Source: Allobosea sp. CS1GBMeth4
GTDB lineage: Bacteria > Pseudomonadota > Alphaproteobacteria > Rhizobiales > Beijerinckiaceae
Reading direction: 5' to 3'
DNA: 64,000 nucleotides
Assembly (NCBI RefSeq): GCF_900185715.1
Contig: NZ_FYAS01000030.1
Coordinates: forward strand, 124,001 to 188,000
Position 1 is the stretch's first letter, and each line of letters starts with the position of its first letter. Made by a program: the position numbers and the translations under genes. A model generated the notes under the pieces. It worked only from the letters and a program-made list of their open reading frames with translations. It was not told the DNA's origin and ran no database searches. This document shows, in pieces, positions 53,352 to 62,251 of this stretch.

Positions 53352-54184
53352 CGCCCGATGCGAAGCGGAAGGCGGTGGCTCATGCCTGCACGGTGCATGC
53401 GGTGAGCCAGCGTCGGGCGTGCCTGGCCTTGAAGATCGACCGCTCGACGGTGCGCTACACGAGCACCCGGCCGGACGATGCGCTGTTGCGCGAGGCGATG
53501 AAGGCCGTGGCGGCGGAGCGCCGGCGGTTCGGCTATCGCAGGATCCACATCATGCTGGACCGTCAGGGCATCGTGATGAACCAGAAGACGCTGCGGCGGC
53601 TCTATCGCGAGGAGAAGCTGCAGGTGCGCCGGCGCGGCGGCCGCAAACGGGCATTGGGCACGCGCAGGCCCATGCTCGTGCCGGATCGGGCCAATGTGCG
53701 CTGGAGCCTCGATTTTCTCTCCGACACGATCTCGGATGGTCGCCGCTTCAGGGTGCTCGCCATCGTCGACGATTACACGCGCGAGTGCCTGGCGCTTGTC
53801 GCCGACACCTCGCTCTCGGGTCTGCGCGTGGCTCGCGAGCTGGATGCCATCATCCGCCTGCGCGGCCGGCCGGGGACGATCGTGTCCGACAACGGCACCG
53901 AGTTCACCTCGATGGCGATCCTGCGCTGGTGCCAGGAGACCGGGGTCGAGTGGCACTACATCGCCCCCGGCAAGCCGACGCAGAATGCCTTCGTCGAGAG
54001 CTTCAACGGACGCTTCCGGGACGAGTGCCTCAACGACATGCTGTTCTCGACGCTCGTCGAGGCCCACAGCGCCATCACCGCATGGAAGGAGGACTACAAC
54101 CGCCACAGACCACACTCGGCCCTCGGCAACATCACGCCCGCCGAGTTCGCCCTCAAATCCGCGCTGGAAAAACAGGCCGCCTGA
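53345..54184 (+). CDS. IS3-family transposase OrfB (DDE integrase core)
   Basis: A 279-residue transposase. An HTH_21 segment ([20 protein letters not shown]) precedes the rve core: first Asp in [13 protein letters not shown], second Asp in [11 protein letters not shown] and the Glu in [17 protein letters not shown], with the [11 protein letters not shown] lead. All catalytic residues are present, so it is probably active. It overlaps orfA by 7 nt in another frame. Confidence 0.95.
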   Translation: MVTPDAKRKAVAHACTVHAVSQRRACLALKIDRSTVRYTSTRPDDALLREAMKAVAAERRRFGYRRIHIMLDRQGIVMNQKTLRRLYREEKLQVRRRGGRKRALGTRRPMLVPDRANVRWSLDFLSDTISDGRRFRVLAIVDDYTRECLALVADTSLSGLRVARELDAIIRLRGRPGTIVSDNGTEFTSMAILRWCQETGVEWHYIAPGKPTQNAFVESFNGRFRDECLNDMLFSTLVEAHSAITAWKEDYNRHRPHSALGNITPAEFALKSALEKQAA

Positions 54185-54401
54185 GGCCAGAAATGAAACT
54201 CAGGACTCTCCCTCAGACCGGAGGAGAAAAGGGTCTCAGGTCACCAGCCGCTCGGAGCCAAGGAGGTTTCCAGGCGCGGCGCTAAGGAAATCCGGCTGGA
54301 TGTGGCGCTGGTGTGCCGATTGCGGCTCAGGCCGCTGAGACAGACCACTGGATGCCTGATCGGCCAAGGAGTTCCGCGGAATCCATACTCGGAATGGTTC
54401 C

Positions 54402-54424
54402 GCCTTCGGTAGGCAACGCTCTAT
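54402..54424. repeat. Internal degenerate tRNA-Arg anticodon-arm copy
   Basis: GCCTTCGG-TA-GGCAACGCTCTAT matches 42961-42983 of tRNA-Arg at 21 of 23 positions, same orientation as the island end repeats. It lies 14 bp beyond the zorD stop and marks the boundary between the restriction and Zorya modules. Confidence 0.75.
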
Positions 54425-54438
54425 GGAAGAACGATTCT

Positions 54439-57405
54439 CTAGCGTTCGTCGAGGCTCGTTTGCACTGTTGCCGCGAACATCTCACGGAGATCGCTGTCAC
54501 TCACTGGGGGCGCCAGCATCTCCTGCGAGAGCCGTCGCTTGCGAGCAAGTAGGCGGTCGAGAGTCACATCGAATGAGGCGTCACCAAACTCGGGGTGGAC
54601 CGCGATGGGCATGTGAATGGTGACGGACAGTGTCTGACCGATGCGATAGCAGCGGTCATTGCATTGATCTTCTACCGCCGGGTTCCACCAACGGCTCAGA
54701 TGCAGAACGTGATTCGCTGCCGTGATGGTCAAGCCTACACCCGCCGATTTCGGGCCGAGGATGAGGAGGTCGAAGCCCTTCGGCGCCTTCTGAAATCGTT
54801 CGACGATCGCCTGCCGCTTGTCGCCCGGAACCTCGCCATTGATAATGGCTGGAGTGCGAGCGAGACCGAGGAGAGTCGTCGCAGCAGCGGCGAATGCTCC
54901 TTGCACGCTCCTGTCCTCTATAAAGACGAGCGCCTTCTCGCCGGATTGTTCGATGCGGCTCAGTAGAGCGAAGACCTGGCGGGTTCGAGCCGAGCGTTCG
55001 ATCCAGGTCTGGGCCTGCCGCGGATCATAGCCGTCGACGCCTTCCGCTCCGTCCGGATGAAGGGAAATGCCCCGCAGCGCATGAACTGCCTTCAACATGG
55101 CGCGGGGATCACGCCCTGCGGCATGTGCTTCGCGCACAGCAGCGGTGTAGGCCTCCGCCTGCGGTGCTGGCATGTTCACCGGATACGACACGATGCGCTT
55201 CTCCGGCAGGCCTTCGAGGATCTGCTCCTTCATGCGACGCTTCATGACGGCTGGCGCGCCTTCCTGAGGCTCGTCCAGCCGCGACTTTAGGGTCTTGAGA
55301 GCTGCCGCGTCTTCCTCCCCATGTGCCGCAGAGAACGACTTCAGATCCCCTAGGTATCCTGGTGCGACCCGGTCCATCAGGCACCAGAGGTCTTCAATGC
55401 GGTTCTCGATCGGCGTGCCGGTAAGGCCGAGCACGAAGTCCGCGTTCATCGCCTTGGCGGCCTGGGTGTTGATCGTGCCCGGAGATTTGACCTTCTGCAT
55501 TTCGTCGAACACCGCGACCGCGTATCCGACCCGCGCAAAGGCGCGGTGGTTGTCGGCCAGCGTCTCGTAAGTCGTCAGGATCCAGCCTGCATCGCGCAAG
55601 CGATCCACGTCGAGCGCATCCTCCGGTGTCCAGCCAGGCTCTCTACGGCGCTTCAGCCGCGACAGACCAGGGCCGAACGCTTCGATGCATTCGCCCAGCG
55701 CGTCATCAACCAGGTGCTGGCTCGCCTCTGCGGTCCAATTGCGTAGCAGTGCTGTGGGCGCGACCACTAGGATCGGGCCAGACGGGGCGGCGCGCGACGC
55801 TTTCTGGCTGGCGCGAACCCAGGCGAGGAACGCGAGAGCCTGAAATGTCTTGCCCAGCCCCATGTCGTCCGCGAGCAAGACACCTGGCCCCCCCGCGGTC
55901 CAGGACTCCACCAACCAGTCGAAGCCTTCTCGCTGATGCGGCTTGGGCGCGCTACGCAACAAATGCTCCGGCAGGCCCGGCGCGATCGCACAGCGTCGTC
56001 GCGGCCGCGTCATTATGTAATCGACGCCTTCGACGTTGCTCTTGATCTGCAGCACAAGACGCTCTGAAGCGGGCGGCTCACTACTGGGTCCGAGCGCGTC
56101 CGCCTCTGGAAGTGTCGTCCCGCCGCGCAGGCCGGCGATCGCGGCCTCAACCGTGGGCAGAGGTGTCAGCGTGCCATCGATCTCGATTTCTGGCTCGCCC
56201 GCCGCCTTGGCAACGTCAGCCCGTTCGATCAGCGCATCCAGCTTCTCTGGGGTGAAGTCCAGCGTGCGCTCACCGATTTGCAGCCTGAAGCGTTCCGGCA
56301 GCCAGCCACTAGGCTTGCGGACCAGCCAGGGCAGTTTCGGCGGGTCCCAGAGACCGAGGCCGGTCACCCGTTCGGAATACTGTTTCGTCTCGACAAACAG
56401 CAGCGCCGCAGCCATGTCAGCGGCATCTCCGCCTAGCGCAGCAGCCAGCGCCGGCCGCGGGTTTCGAAGGAAAGCCCGGCGCTCCTCGGTTGAGGCGGCT
56501 CGCTGTCTTCGCACGACGTCTAGCGCCGTGCGCAGCTCCGGCGCCACGACGACGAACTGGTTACGCCCGAGCACATGCGACTGGCGCGGTCCGCCACTGG
56601 AGAACTGGCTGAGGAACTGCGCCTGCAGCTCCGGCGGAAGAAGCGCGTCAGCCTGCGTGTCGCGCAGCCTCGCCTCGGCTGAGGCCTCATCCTCGCTGTC
56701 GAAGCGATCGGCTGGCGCGTCGTCCTCTAAGGAGGCCGCCTTTTCACGAGCCATCAAAACCGGCACGAAATCGGGCCCCTCGACGTCCGAGCGCTCGCGG
56801 ACATCCAGTGCGAACGAGCCGGCCTGGAAGATCGTCAGACTGCCGAGCACGGCGTCCGCATGAATATCTTGCCCCGCCGCCTCGCGTAGCGCCTGCTGCA
56901 CAGGCGCCCAGGCGGCAACGCGGGCCGCGGGCTCCGTGCCGAGCGTCGCGTTGTAACCCTCGACCGCTCGGACTAGTGCGAGCAGCTCGCGGCTGAGCCT
57001 GCCCCTTTCGCCTCCCCATGACAGCACCGCACCGAGACGTTCGGGCGCAATGTCCCGGTAGGAGCGGTCGCGCCATTTCAAACGGATACGCCCCTCTGCG
57101 GTCTCTATGCGCCCGTCCAGTGACAAGCTGACCGAAAGCCGGCCGAGAACCGGAAGCGCGAGTGTATCGGCGACCGAAGCCGGTGCCGAGGCGACGGAAT
57201 CCTCGGCAAGGAGCAGATCGTCGCCGTCGATTCGGCCTAGGCCGGCCTCGACCTCGGCGAGTGCAAACCGGCCGGCGACGCGAGCGGATCCGGCAAGTCC
57301 GGACCAGCTGGAAGGGGGCACGGCCTTCCGTGAAAGGAGGCGCCGTTCTTCGGCGCGTATGCGCAGCTCGGTGCCTGTAGGGGTGGCAGTGAAGACGATG
57401 GCCAT
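54439..57405 (-). CDS. zorD: Zorya type I protein ZorD (SNF2-family helicase)
   Basis: A 988-residue ATPase. The N-terminal half (1-485) is the Zorya-specific region; the SNF2 core follows with Walker A LADDMGLGKTFQ (about 511-522), Walker B VFDEMQK (632-638), GLTGTPIEN (660-668) and motif VI QCNDRCYRIGQ (914-924). In E. coli Zorya, ZorD is the DNA-translocating nuclease/helicase effector. Length is a little shorter than the roughly 1080 residues of reference ZorD. It is the last gene of the operon, 4 nt after zorC, and borders the internal tRNA-like core. Confidence 0.93.
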   Translation of the reverse strand: MAIVFTATPTGTELRIRAEERRLLSRKAVPPSSWSGLAGSARVAGRFALAEVEAGLGRIDGDDLLLAEDSVASAPASVADTLALPVLGRLSVSLSLDGRIETAEGRIRLKWRDRSYRDIAPERLGAVLSWGGERGRLSRELLALVRAVEGYNATLGTEPAARVAAWAPVQQALREAAGQDIHADAVLGSLTIFQAGSFALDVRERSDVEGPDFVPVLMAREKAASLEDDAPADRFDSEDEASAEARLRDTQADALLPPELQAQFLSQFSSGGPRQSHVLGRNQFVVVAPELRTALDVVRRQRAASTEERRAFLRNPRPALAAALGGDAADMAAALLFVETKQYSERVTGLGLWDPPKLPWLVRKPSGWLPERFRLQIGERTLDFTPEKLDALIERADVAKAAGEPEIEIDGTLTPLPTVEAAIAGLRGGTTLPEADALGPSSEPPASERLVLQIKSNVEGVDYIMTRPRRRCAIAPGLPEHLLRSAPKPHQREGFDWLVESWTAGGPGVLLADDMGLGKTFQALAFLAWVRASQKASRAAPSGPILVVAPTALLRNWTAEASQHLVDDALGECIEAFGPGLSRLKRRREPGWTPEDALDVDRLRDAGWILTTYETLADNHRAFARVGYAVAVFDEMQKVKSPGTINTQAAKAMNADFVLGLTGTPIENRIEDLWCLMDRVAPGYLGDLKSFSAAHGEEDAAALKTLKSRLDEPQEGAPAVMKRRMKEQILEGLPEKRIVSYPVNMPAPQAEAYTAAVREAHAAGRDPRAMLKAVHALRGISLHPDGAEGVDGYDPRQAQTWIERSARTRQVFALLSRIEQSGEKALVFIEDRSVQGAFAAAATTLLGLARTPAIINGEVPGDKRQAIVERFQKAPKGFDLLILGPKSAGVGLTITAANHVLHLSRWWNPAVEDQCNDRCYRIGQTLSVTIHMPIAVHPEFGDASFDVTLDRLLARKRRLSQEMLAPPVSDSDLREMFAATVQTSLDER

Positions 57406-57409
57406 GACT

Positions 57410-58804
57410 TTACCGCACTCGATAGCTCGCTTCAGGGATTCGGAAGCCGGTCATAAAATGGATCCTGTCGGCCACCTTTCGCTGCCAGGCGTAGAGATCG
57501 GAGTTGTGGTGAGTGACTTCGAATATCTCTGCGGTCGGCGCTGCAACCGCATCCGCAGGTGCCTGTAAAGAAGCCGCCTTGTAGGTTTTCGCGTCCATTC
57601 GGGGCGCAGACTGGTGGCCAGAGTCGCTCCAGATGATGCATTTTCCAGTGTGGCTCCATTCGGAAACGATGCCGCGCCCGATACGCAACAGCAGCACCGC
57701 ATGCCCTTGCTGAACTCGGTCCTCGAATGCGGCGAAGGCGACGCCAGTTCCGAGTCGCTGGCGCGCGATCCTCGCCCCATCCTTGTCGAAGACCACCCAT
57801 GCATCGGCGATCAGGTCGTGCTGATACACGGCCTCCCAGAATGCGCGGCGATAGCGCCACATCTGCGCCACTGCGACGCGATCCACGACGTCGAGGAATT
57901 GCCTCAGCGACTGTTCGACCAGCCATCGGCGGACTGTCTGTTCATCGTCCCGCATCCGAGTCCAGCGACCGGGGGTCACACGCGGGTCGCCGAACAGGCT
58001 AAGCAGCAGCCCCAAATAGGCGTCGCGGATTTCCTTCGCTGGCATGCCAACGCCGAAGGGGGCCAGCAATGCCCGCACCGCCAGAGGACCAAGCCCCTCG
58101 TATTGCAGCTTGCCGTCGGGCTTGTGCACGAGCGCCCGCACGAGTGCGAGCCGCGCCATCGGGTCCGGCTCGCGTCCGCCGGCCAGCTCCTCGAGGCAGA
58201 TGCTCATGCAATGCCGAGCATAGCCCCCCGCGGCGAGGCTGGAGAGGCCCGTTTGTGTCAGCAGCGCCGCCGGCGTCAGTCGTTCGGCGATTGCCGCCTG
58301 TGCCACATTCCGAGGCCCGGCTTCGATGTCGAAGAGCCCGAAACGCGCATGCAAGCGATCCCAAGGCGCGCCGATGGTCGCCACGAGGCCGTGAAGCGCC
58401 GCTGCGACCTCCGGCGTGCCGGTGCGTCCAGGCTCGAAGCTGGTCAACCATGACAATGCCAGCGTGCGGGAGGCGGTCTTGCGGCCGCTGCGGCGGACCC
58501 CCTCAATGACAGCGGCCAGCGCAGCCGGCTGCTCCGAGAGAGCCGGAGATGTAGTCCACAGGCACCATGCTCCGTCGCGCGCACGGCGCCAATCCAGTGG
58601 CTCTCCGACAGCAACGGCGGCTGCGATCTCGCGGGCAACCCTGTCGTAGTCTTTGCCTGCCCGCGGCGCTGCCATACCGGCCCCGGCGACGACGCGCGCC
58701 GCCGCCCGCGCTGTGGCCGTCTCCGCTGGCGCACCAGCAATGCTGAGCAGGCGCCGCTTAAGCTCGGTAATCGCGGACCTAAAGGCAGGTGCCGCACCGC
58801 TCAT
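57410..58804 (-). CDS. zorC: Zorya type I protein ZorC (EH-signature domain)
   Basis: A 464-residue protein. The C-terminal part carries the EH signature: the Glu in IVSEWSHTGKCIIWS and the His in FEVTHHNSDLYAWQRKVA. The remaining helical part has no catalytic motif. ZorC acts with ZorD as the DNA-sensing and effector side of type I Zorya. The gene overlaps zorB by 4 nt and precedes zorD by 4 nt, in the fixed zorABCD order. Identification rests on the order plus the EH motif. Confidence 0.9.
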   Translation of the reverse strand: MSGAAPAFRSAITELKRRLLSIAGAPAETATARAAARVVAGAGMAAPRAGKDYDRVAREIAAAVAVGEPLDWRRARDGAWCLWTTSPALSEQPAALAAVIEGVRRSGRKTASRTLALSWLTSFEPGRTGTPEVAAALHGLVATIGAPWDRLHARFGLFDIEAGPRNVAQAAIAERLTPAALLTQTGLSSLAAGGYARHCMSICLEELAGGREPDPMARLALVRALVHKPDGKLQYEGLGPLAVRALLAPFGVGMPAKEIRDAYLGLLLSLFGDPRVTPGRWTRMRDDEQTVRRWLVEQSLRQFLDVVDRVAVAQMWRYRRAFWEAVYQHDLIADAWVVFDKDGARIARQRLGTGVAFAAFEDRVQQGHAVLLLRIGRGIVSEWSHTGKCIIWSDSGHQSAPRMDAKTYKAASLQAPADAVAAPTAEIFEVTHHNSDLYAWQRKVADRIHFMTGFRIPEASYRVR

Positions 58805-59667
58805 CGACCGCTCCCACTCGCCTGCGTCAGGCGGTCGATTTCCTTCTTCATCTCCTCCGTCAGCTTGAGGATCTCACCAAGCCTCTGGCGGCTGTCCACC
58901 TCCATGACGAAGCGCAGATCGATGCGCCGGTTCCGCGCCCAGGCCTCGCGGCTGCTACCGGCATCGATCGGGCGTGTCGCCGCATAGCCCGAGACGGAGA
59001 CGATTTCCTCGCCACGCTGGTTGCGAAGCATACGCAACGCCCGAGCCTCGCCCATCATATGGCGATAGGTGTTCACCGCCCGCTGCACCGACAGCAGCCA
59101 GTTCTGGGCGTCGGGGCCATCCGAATCGGTGTGCCCCTCGATGAAGACGGTCTCGACCGAAGGCGCGCCGCTGGCGCGGCAGGGCGGCGCGTTGCTCTGA
59201 AGACGGCAAGCACTGTAGCGCGGCAGCACGCGCTCGAGCACCCGCGCGATCTTCGATACGTTCGTCAGCGCGAGGAACTTGAGGTCTGCTTCATTTGGGT
59301 TGAAGCGCACCGAGTCCTCCGTCAGCCGGAGCACGCCATTGGCTTCGTCCACCCTGACGTTGAGACCTTCAGCCTGCAACTGGCTTTCGATGTCTCTGAG
59401 CATCTCGCGCCGCACACGCTGGGCCTCGTCCAGCAGCGTAATCTCCGCACCCACCTGACCGCGTAGTTCCTCGAGCTTGTGCGCCATCTTGCGGGCGTCA
59501 TCGACGGCGTTCTCCTGGACCTCGGTCTTGGTCCGGAAATCGAGGGCGAACATCATCAGCATGATGATGAAGATGAACAGCACGCCGACCATCATATCGG
59601 TCATCGAGACGAAATAGTTCTCGCCGTCCTCCGAGCCGCTATGGTCAGTCTCGTCAGCGATCGCCAT
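58801..59667 (-). CDS. zorB: Zorya protein ZorB (MotB-like, OmpA C-terminal domain)
   Basis: A 288-residue membrane protein. Short cytoplasmic N-terminus, one transmembrane helix (TDMMVGVLFIFIIMLMMFAL) with the proton-path Asp24 just before or within it, a coiled stalk (about 45-105), and an OmpA/MotB peptidoglycan-binding domain: VETVFIEGHTDSDG and NRRIDLRFVM. ZorB pairs with ZorA as a proton-driven stator anchored to peptidoglycan. In E. coli the corresponding Asp26 is needed for defence. It starts 6 nt after zorA. Confidence 0.94.
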   Translation of the reverse strand: MAIADETDHSGSEDGENYFVSMTDMMVGVLFIFIIMLMMFALDFRTKTEVQENAVDDARKMAHKLEELRGQVGAEITLLDEAQRVRREMLRDIESQLQAEGLNVRVDEANGVLRLTEDSVRFNPNEADLKFLALTNVSKIARVLERVLPRYSACRLQSNAPPCRASGAPSVETVFIEGHTDSDGPDAQNWLLSVQRAVNTYRHMMGEARALRMLRNQRGEEIVSVSGYAATRPIDAGSSREAWARNRRIDLRFVMEVDSRQRLGEILKLTEEMKKEIDRLTQASGSGR

Positions 59668-59673
59668 GGCACA

Positions 59674-61374
59674 TCAATCGATCTTGCCGGCCGCGCGGGG
59701 CGTCGGCAGCACCGCCCGAAGGTCCTGGACCGCCTCGCCAAAATCGCCGGTATTCTCTGCAATGGCCGCGAGCGCGGGGTTGAGCTTGTCGATGGCGTCG
59801 GCGAGGCCCTGGTCGACCTTCGATGCGTAGTCGACGAGTTGCCGGGCCTGCCGCTCCGTCGCCTCGCCCAGCTCCTTCACCGCGGCTGCAAGGTGCTCGT
59901 CGACGGTCTCGAAACGGGCCGCATAACTTTTCCAGGTCTCGGCCATCTGGGAGACATGACCGGAGAGCGCCTCCGCCAGCCGCCCTGAGGATTCGCGGCT
60001 GGCCTCGAAGGTCTCGGTCGCCTTCCCGATCGTCTCGCCAAATCGCTCGGTGACACCGGCTATGCGTTCGCCTGACTGGGCGAGAGGTTCCGACGCGGCC
60101 CGGACCTCCTGCGCCGTTTGCTGGAACGCTTCCGCGAGATGGCGTGACTGTTCCACCGCGGCCCGGATCGTTGTGCCGGCGTCGCTGATGATGCTGTTCA
60201 GCCCGGATGCAGCATCGGCCATGCGGCGGCCGAAATCCTCGCCCGTGCCGCTGATGCCCTGCTGCGCCCGCTGCATCGCCTCCTGCATCTCCTTCAGCGT
60301 CGTGGCGAGTTCGCGCAGTTCGGTCCCTGCGCCGTTCTGCACCTGCTCCGAGAATGTCTTGAGCAACTCGCCGAGCCCGTCCTGGCTGTGAGCCCTTAGT
60401 TGGCCGACCGCGGTCTCGATCCTGTCGCTGACGGGAGCCATCGCGACGGACATCACCTCCTGCAGACGCGGCGTCATCTCCTGGCCCATGCGCGTGAAGA
60501 AATCGGCGCTGTTGATCGCCTTGAGCTCAGTGACCTGCTGCTCCATCAGGTCTTTGGTGTCGGACGCGATCGACTGCGGCGCCTGATAGCGGAGACGGGA
60601 TTCGACCGCGTGGCAGAAGCCGTCGAACGCCGCCTCGATCCAGATCGTATAGGTGCGAAAGAAGATGGACAGCATGATTGAGGCGCCGAGGCCCGCGATC
60701 GACGTCGCGAACTTGAACGTCGCCACCTGCAGCAGATTGCGCGTCGCAGACTGCATGGCGCTCGTGTCTGAGCTACTCACCGCTGCCGCCGCCTGGTTCA
60801 GTGCCAACACCAGCCCCAAGAAAGTCAGCAGCAGGCCGACGCCGACGAAATAACCCGGTATTGCCCCCATCATCTTGAGACCGAACAGCTTCTCGCGCGC
60901 GGTCGCGAGGTTGATGAAGGCTTGCGGTCGAACGGTATTTCGAAGGATGTCCTCGCCTTGCCGCCGAACCAACGTCTCGTCGAACTCCTTCCAAGCATGC
61001 CCTATCAGCGGGTGAGCCTCGAACAGGTCTCGTGTTTCGTCATAGGTCTTGGCGAAGCCGACCATGTCCGCCGATCGGATCACTTGGCGCCGCAGGCGCC
61101 TGAGCGGAATACAGATCCCGAGCACGTGCAGAGCACCGAAAGCGATCGCGAAGCCCAGCGCGACGGCGAAGATGCCGCTCGAGACAGCGAAAGCAAAGGC
61201 CTCGGAGCTGAGGCCGTGGAGATCGCCCCTGGTCGCCTGCGAGACGACCCGCAACATAACTGTCGTGTCGAGCCAAGGCGCTACCTGGGCGAAGCTCCAC
61301 ACCACCAGCGCAACCAGTGCCCAGAACACGATGATGCGTGCCCAGGCGTTCCAAGCCAACTTCGGCAACCTCAT
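59674..61374 (-). CDS. zorA: Zorya protein ZorA (MotA/TolQ/ExbB-like motor with long tail)
   Basis: A 566-residue protein. Hydrophobic segments at about 14-32, 58-84, 166-190 and 215-238 form the MotA/ExbB-like core (FLGLVLALNQAAAAVSSS is in TM3 and its loop). The rest (about 270-566) is a long amphipathic helical, coiled-coil tail (e.g. LKEMQEAMQRAQQGISG). ZorA-tail length is what makes the type I motor; 566 is at the shorter end. The start is the ATG behind GGGGGGCGA; an upstream in-frame ATG at 61527 is possible but has no membrane-compatible start. First gene of the operon. Confidence 0.92.
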   Translation of the reverse strand: MRLPKLAWNAWARIIVFWALVALVVWSFAQVAPWLDTTVMLRVVSQATRGDLHGLSSEAFAFAVSSGIFAVALGFAIAFGALHVLGICIPLRRLRRQVIRSADMVGFAKTYDETRDLFEAHPLIGHAWKEFDETLVRRQGEDILRNTVRPQAFINLATAREKLFGLKMMGAIPGYFVGVGLLLTFLGLVLALNQAAAAVSSSDTSAMQSATRNLLQVATFKFATSIAGLGASIMLSIFFRTYTIWIEAAFDGFCHAVESRLRYQAPQSIASDTKDLMEQQVTELKAINSADFFTRMGQEMTPRLQEVMSVAMAPVSDRIETAVGQLRAHSQDGLGELLKTFSEQVQNGAGTELRELATTLKEMQEAMQRAQQGISGTGEDFGRRMADAASGLNSIISDAGTTIRAAVEQSRHLAEAFQQTAQEVRAASEPLAQSGERIAGVTERFGETIGKATETFEASRESSGRLAEALSGHVSQMAETWKSYAARFETVDEHLAAAVKELGEATERQARQLVDYASKVDQGLADAIDKLNPALAAIAENTGDFGEAVQDLRAVLPTPRAAGKID

Positions 61375-61932
61375 TCGCCCCCCCGACTGCCAAGATCGTC
61401 CGGCAGCACGAGAAACAGCCTGGCGATTATCGCGCCTTGGGCGTGTCGGGAGCATGCGGAACGCGAGCAGTGACACGTATAAATTGCGCAGGCTAAGACG
61501 AGCCCGCAAGCGCAAAGCGCTCAGCATCGTGGTGGGGATTTGCTTTGCTAGGCGTTGTGGGCGGGCTCATGTGTGATTTCGGCGGAAACGCGGACACCTG
61601 GATCAACAAATGCAAGGAACTCACGACCAGCCTGATGGTCAGCCACCTCGCGAGCTGACACTTCGATCAGGCTAATTCGTTCGAGCCGGGACAGCGTGCC
61701 GTCCGGTCCCACTTCAATCGCGCTCGCGCGATCTCGCGCCCGCTCCTTGCTCGTTTCAGGTGAGCATGCAGCCCGGTCAAGCGGCGTCAGTGGTGATCTT
61801 ATAGACCCGGCGCCGCACAGATGTGGCTAGGTCGTGCCGCATCGGATCGTTGGCGCCACAGGGAGGCATCGATAGCCGTCAATGTCTTGTAAAAGAAGAG
61901 CTTTCTAGCTCGCCGGCCCCAGCGATTCCCAG
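61375..61932. other. Island right end: promoter region of zorA and coding remnant
   Basis: 558 bp between zorA and the right-end repeat. It should hold the zorA promoter, not recognisable by consensus. It contains the remnant at 61548-61826. No integrase gene or integrase fragment can be read in either strand. Confidence 0.65.
61548..61826 (-). pseudogene. Coding-like fragment without a start codon
   Basis: An uninterrupted 92-codon frame on the minus strand between two TAG codons. Its product has coding character in its second half: GTLSRLERISLIEVSAREVA and GREFLAFVDPGVRVSAEIT. There is no ATG and no start with a Shine-Dalgarno. I read it as the 3' remnant of a gene lost at the island end; the family is not recognised. 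Confidence 0.45.
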
Positions 61933-62035
61933 CTTCGGAGGGCAACGCTCTATCCAGCTGAGCTACGGGCGCTAACCGTGGAGGCTGGATAGCCGATTGG
62001 CGGCGCTTCGGCAATGCGGGAATTGCGGGCGGAGC
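61933..62035. repeat. Island boundary direct repeat, right copy
   Basis: Identical to 42963-43065: tRNA-Arg 5' half up to the anticodon loop plus 63 bp of its upstream flank. The tRNA here is only a half copy and lacks the 3' part. Chromosomal backbone continues after 62035. Confidence 0.97.
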
Positions 62036-62251
62036 CGGCCGCCGAATCCGACCAGGATGGGACCTGGCCCGGGATGCTCGCGTCATGGGCCGCCGCCACC
62101 CTCCCGTCATCCTTCGGATCGCATCGGCGCAGGGCACCGAGGTTCGAGCGTGTCGGCCGCTCGGCGGCGCGCGGGCACATGATGCGGGTCGCGGAGCGTG
62201 GTGGCACGATCCGGAGCGGGAGGATCGCCGACGCCGCGGCGAGGCACCGGA

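Larger units (their letters stand above)
53023..54243 (+). mobile_element. IS3-family insertion sequence (IS407-like), 1221 bp
   Basis: Ends are inverted: both start TGACCTGAGACCCT (14 identical bases) with partly matching CTCCTCC further in. It carries orfA and orfB. The flanking bases (GGGC left, CCAG right) are not a target-site duplication, so adjacent DNA may have been rearranged after insertion. Confidence 0.92.
42963..62035. mobile_element. Defence genomic island at tRNA-Arg(CCG), two modules
   Basis: About 19 kb bounded by the 103-bp direct repeats. Module 1 (43066-54401) carries a six-gene restriction-modification-like operon and an IS3-family element; module 2 (54425-61932) carries type I Zorya. 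A degenerate anticodon-arm copy at 54402-54424 sits between them. No integrase, relaxase or phage structural gene is visible, so the element is non-autonomous or has lost its integrase. Confidence 0.85.

Noticed and set aside
43066-61932. Integrase, relaxase or phage genes expected in a tRNA island
   Set aside because: I read all gaps in both strands and found none; only the IS3 transposase is present.
61799-62137. Frame containing a VAQLDRALPSE peptide over the tRNA half at the right repeat, also seen at 42886-43083
   Set aside because: This peptide is a known artefact of translating tRNA genes in a wrong frame.
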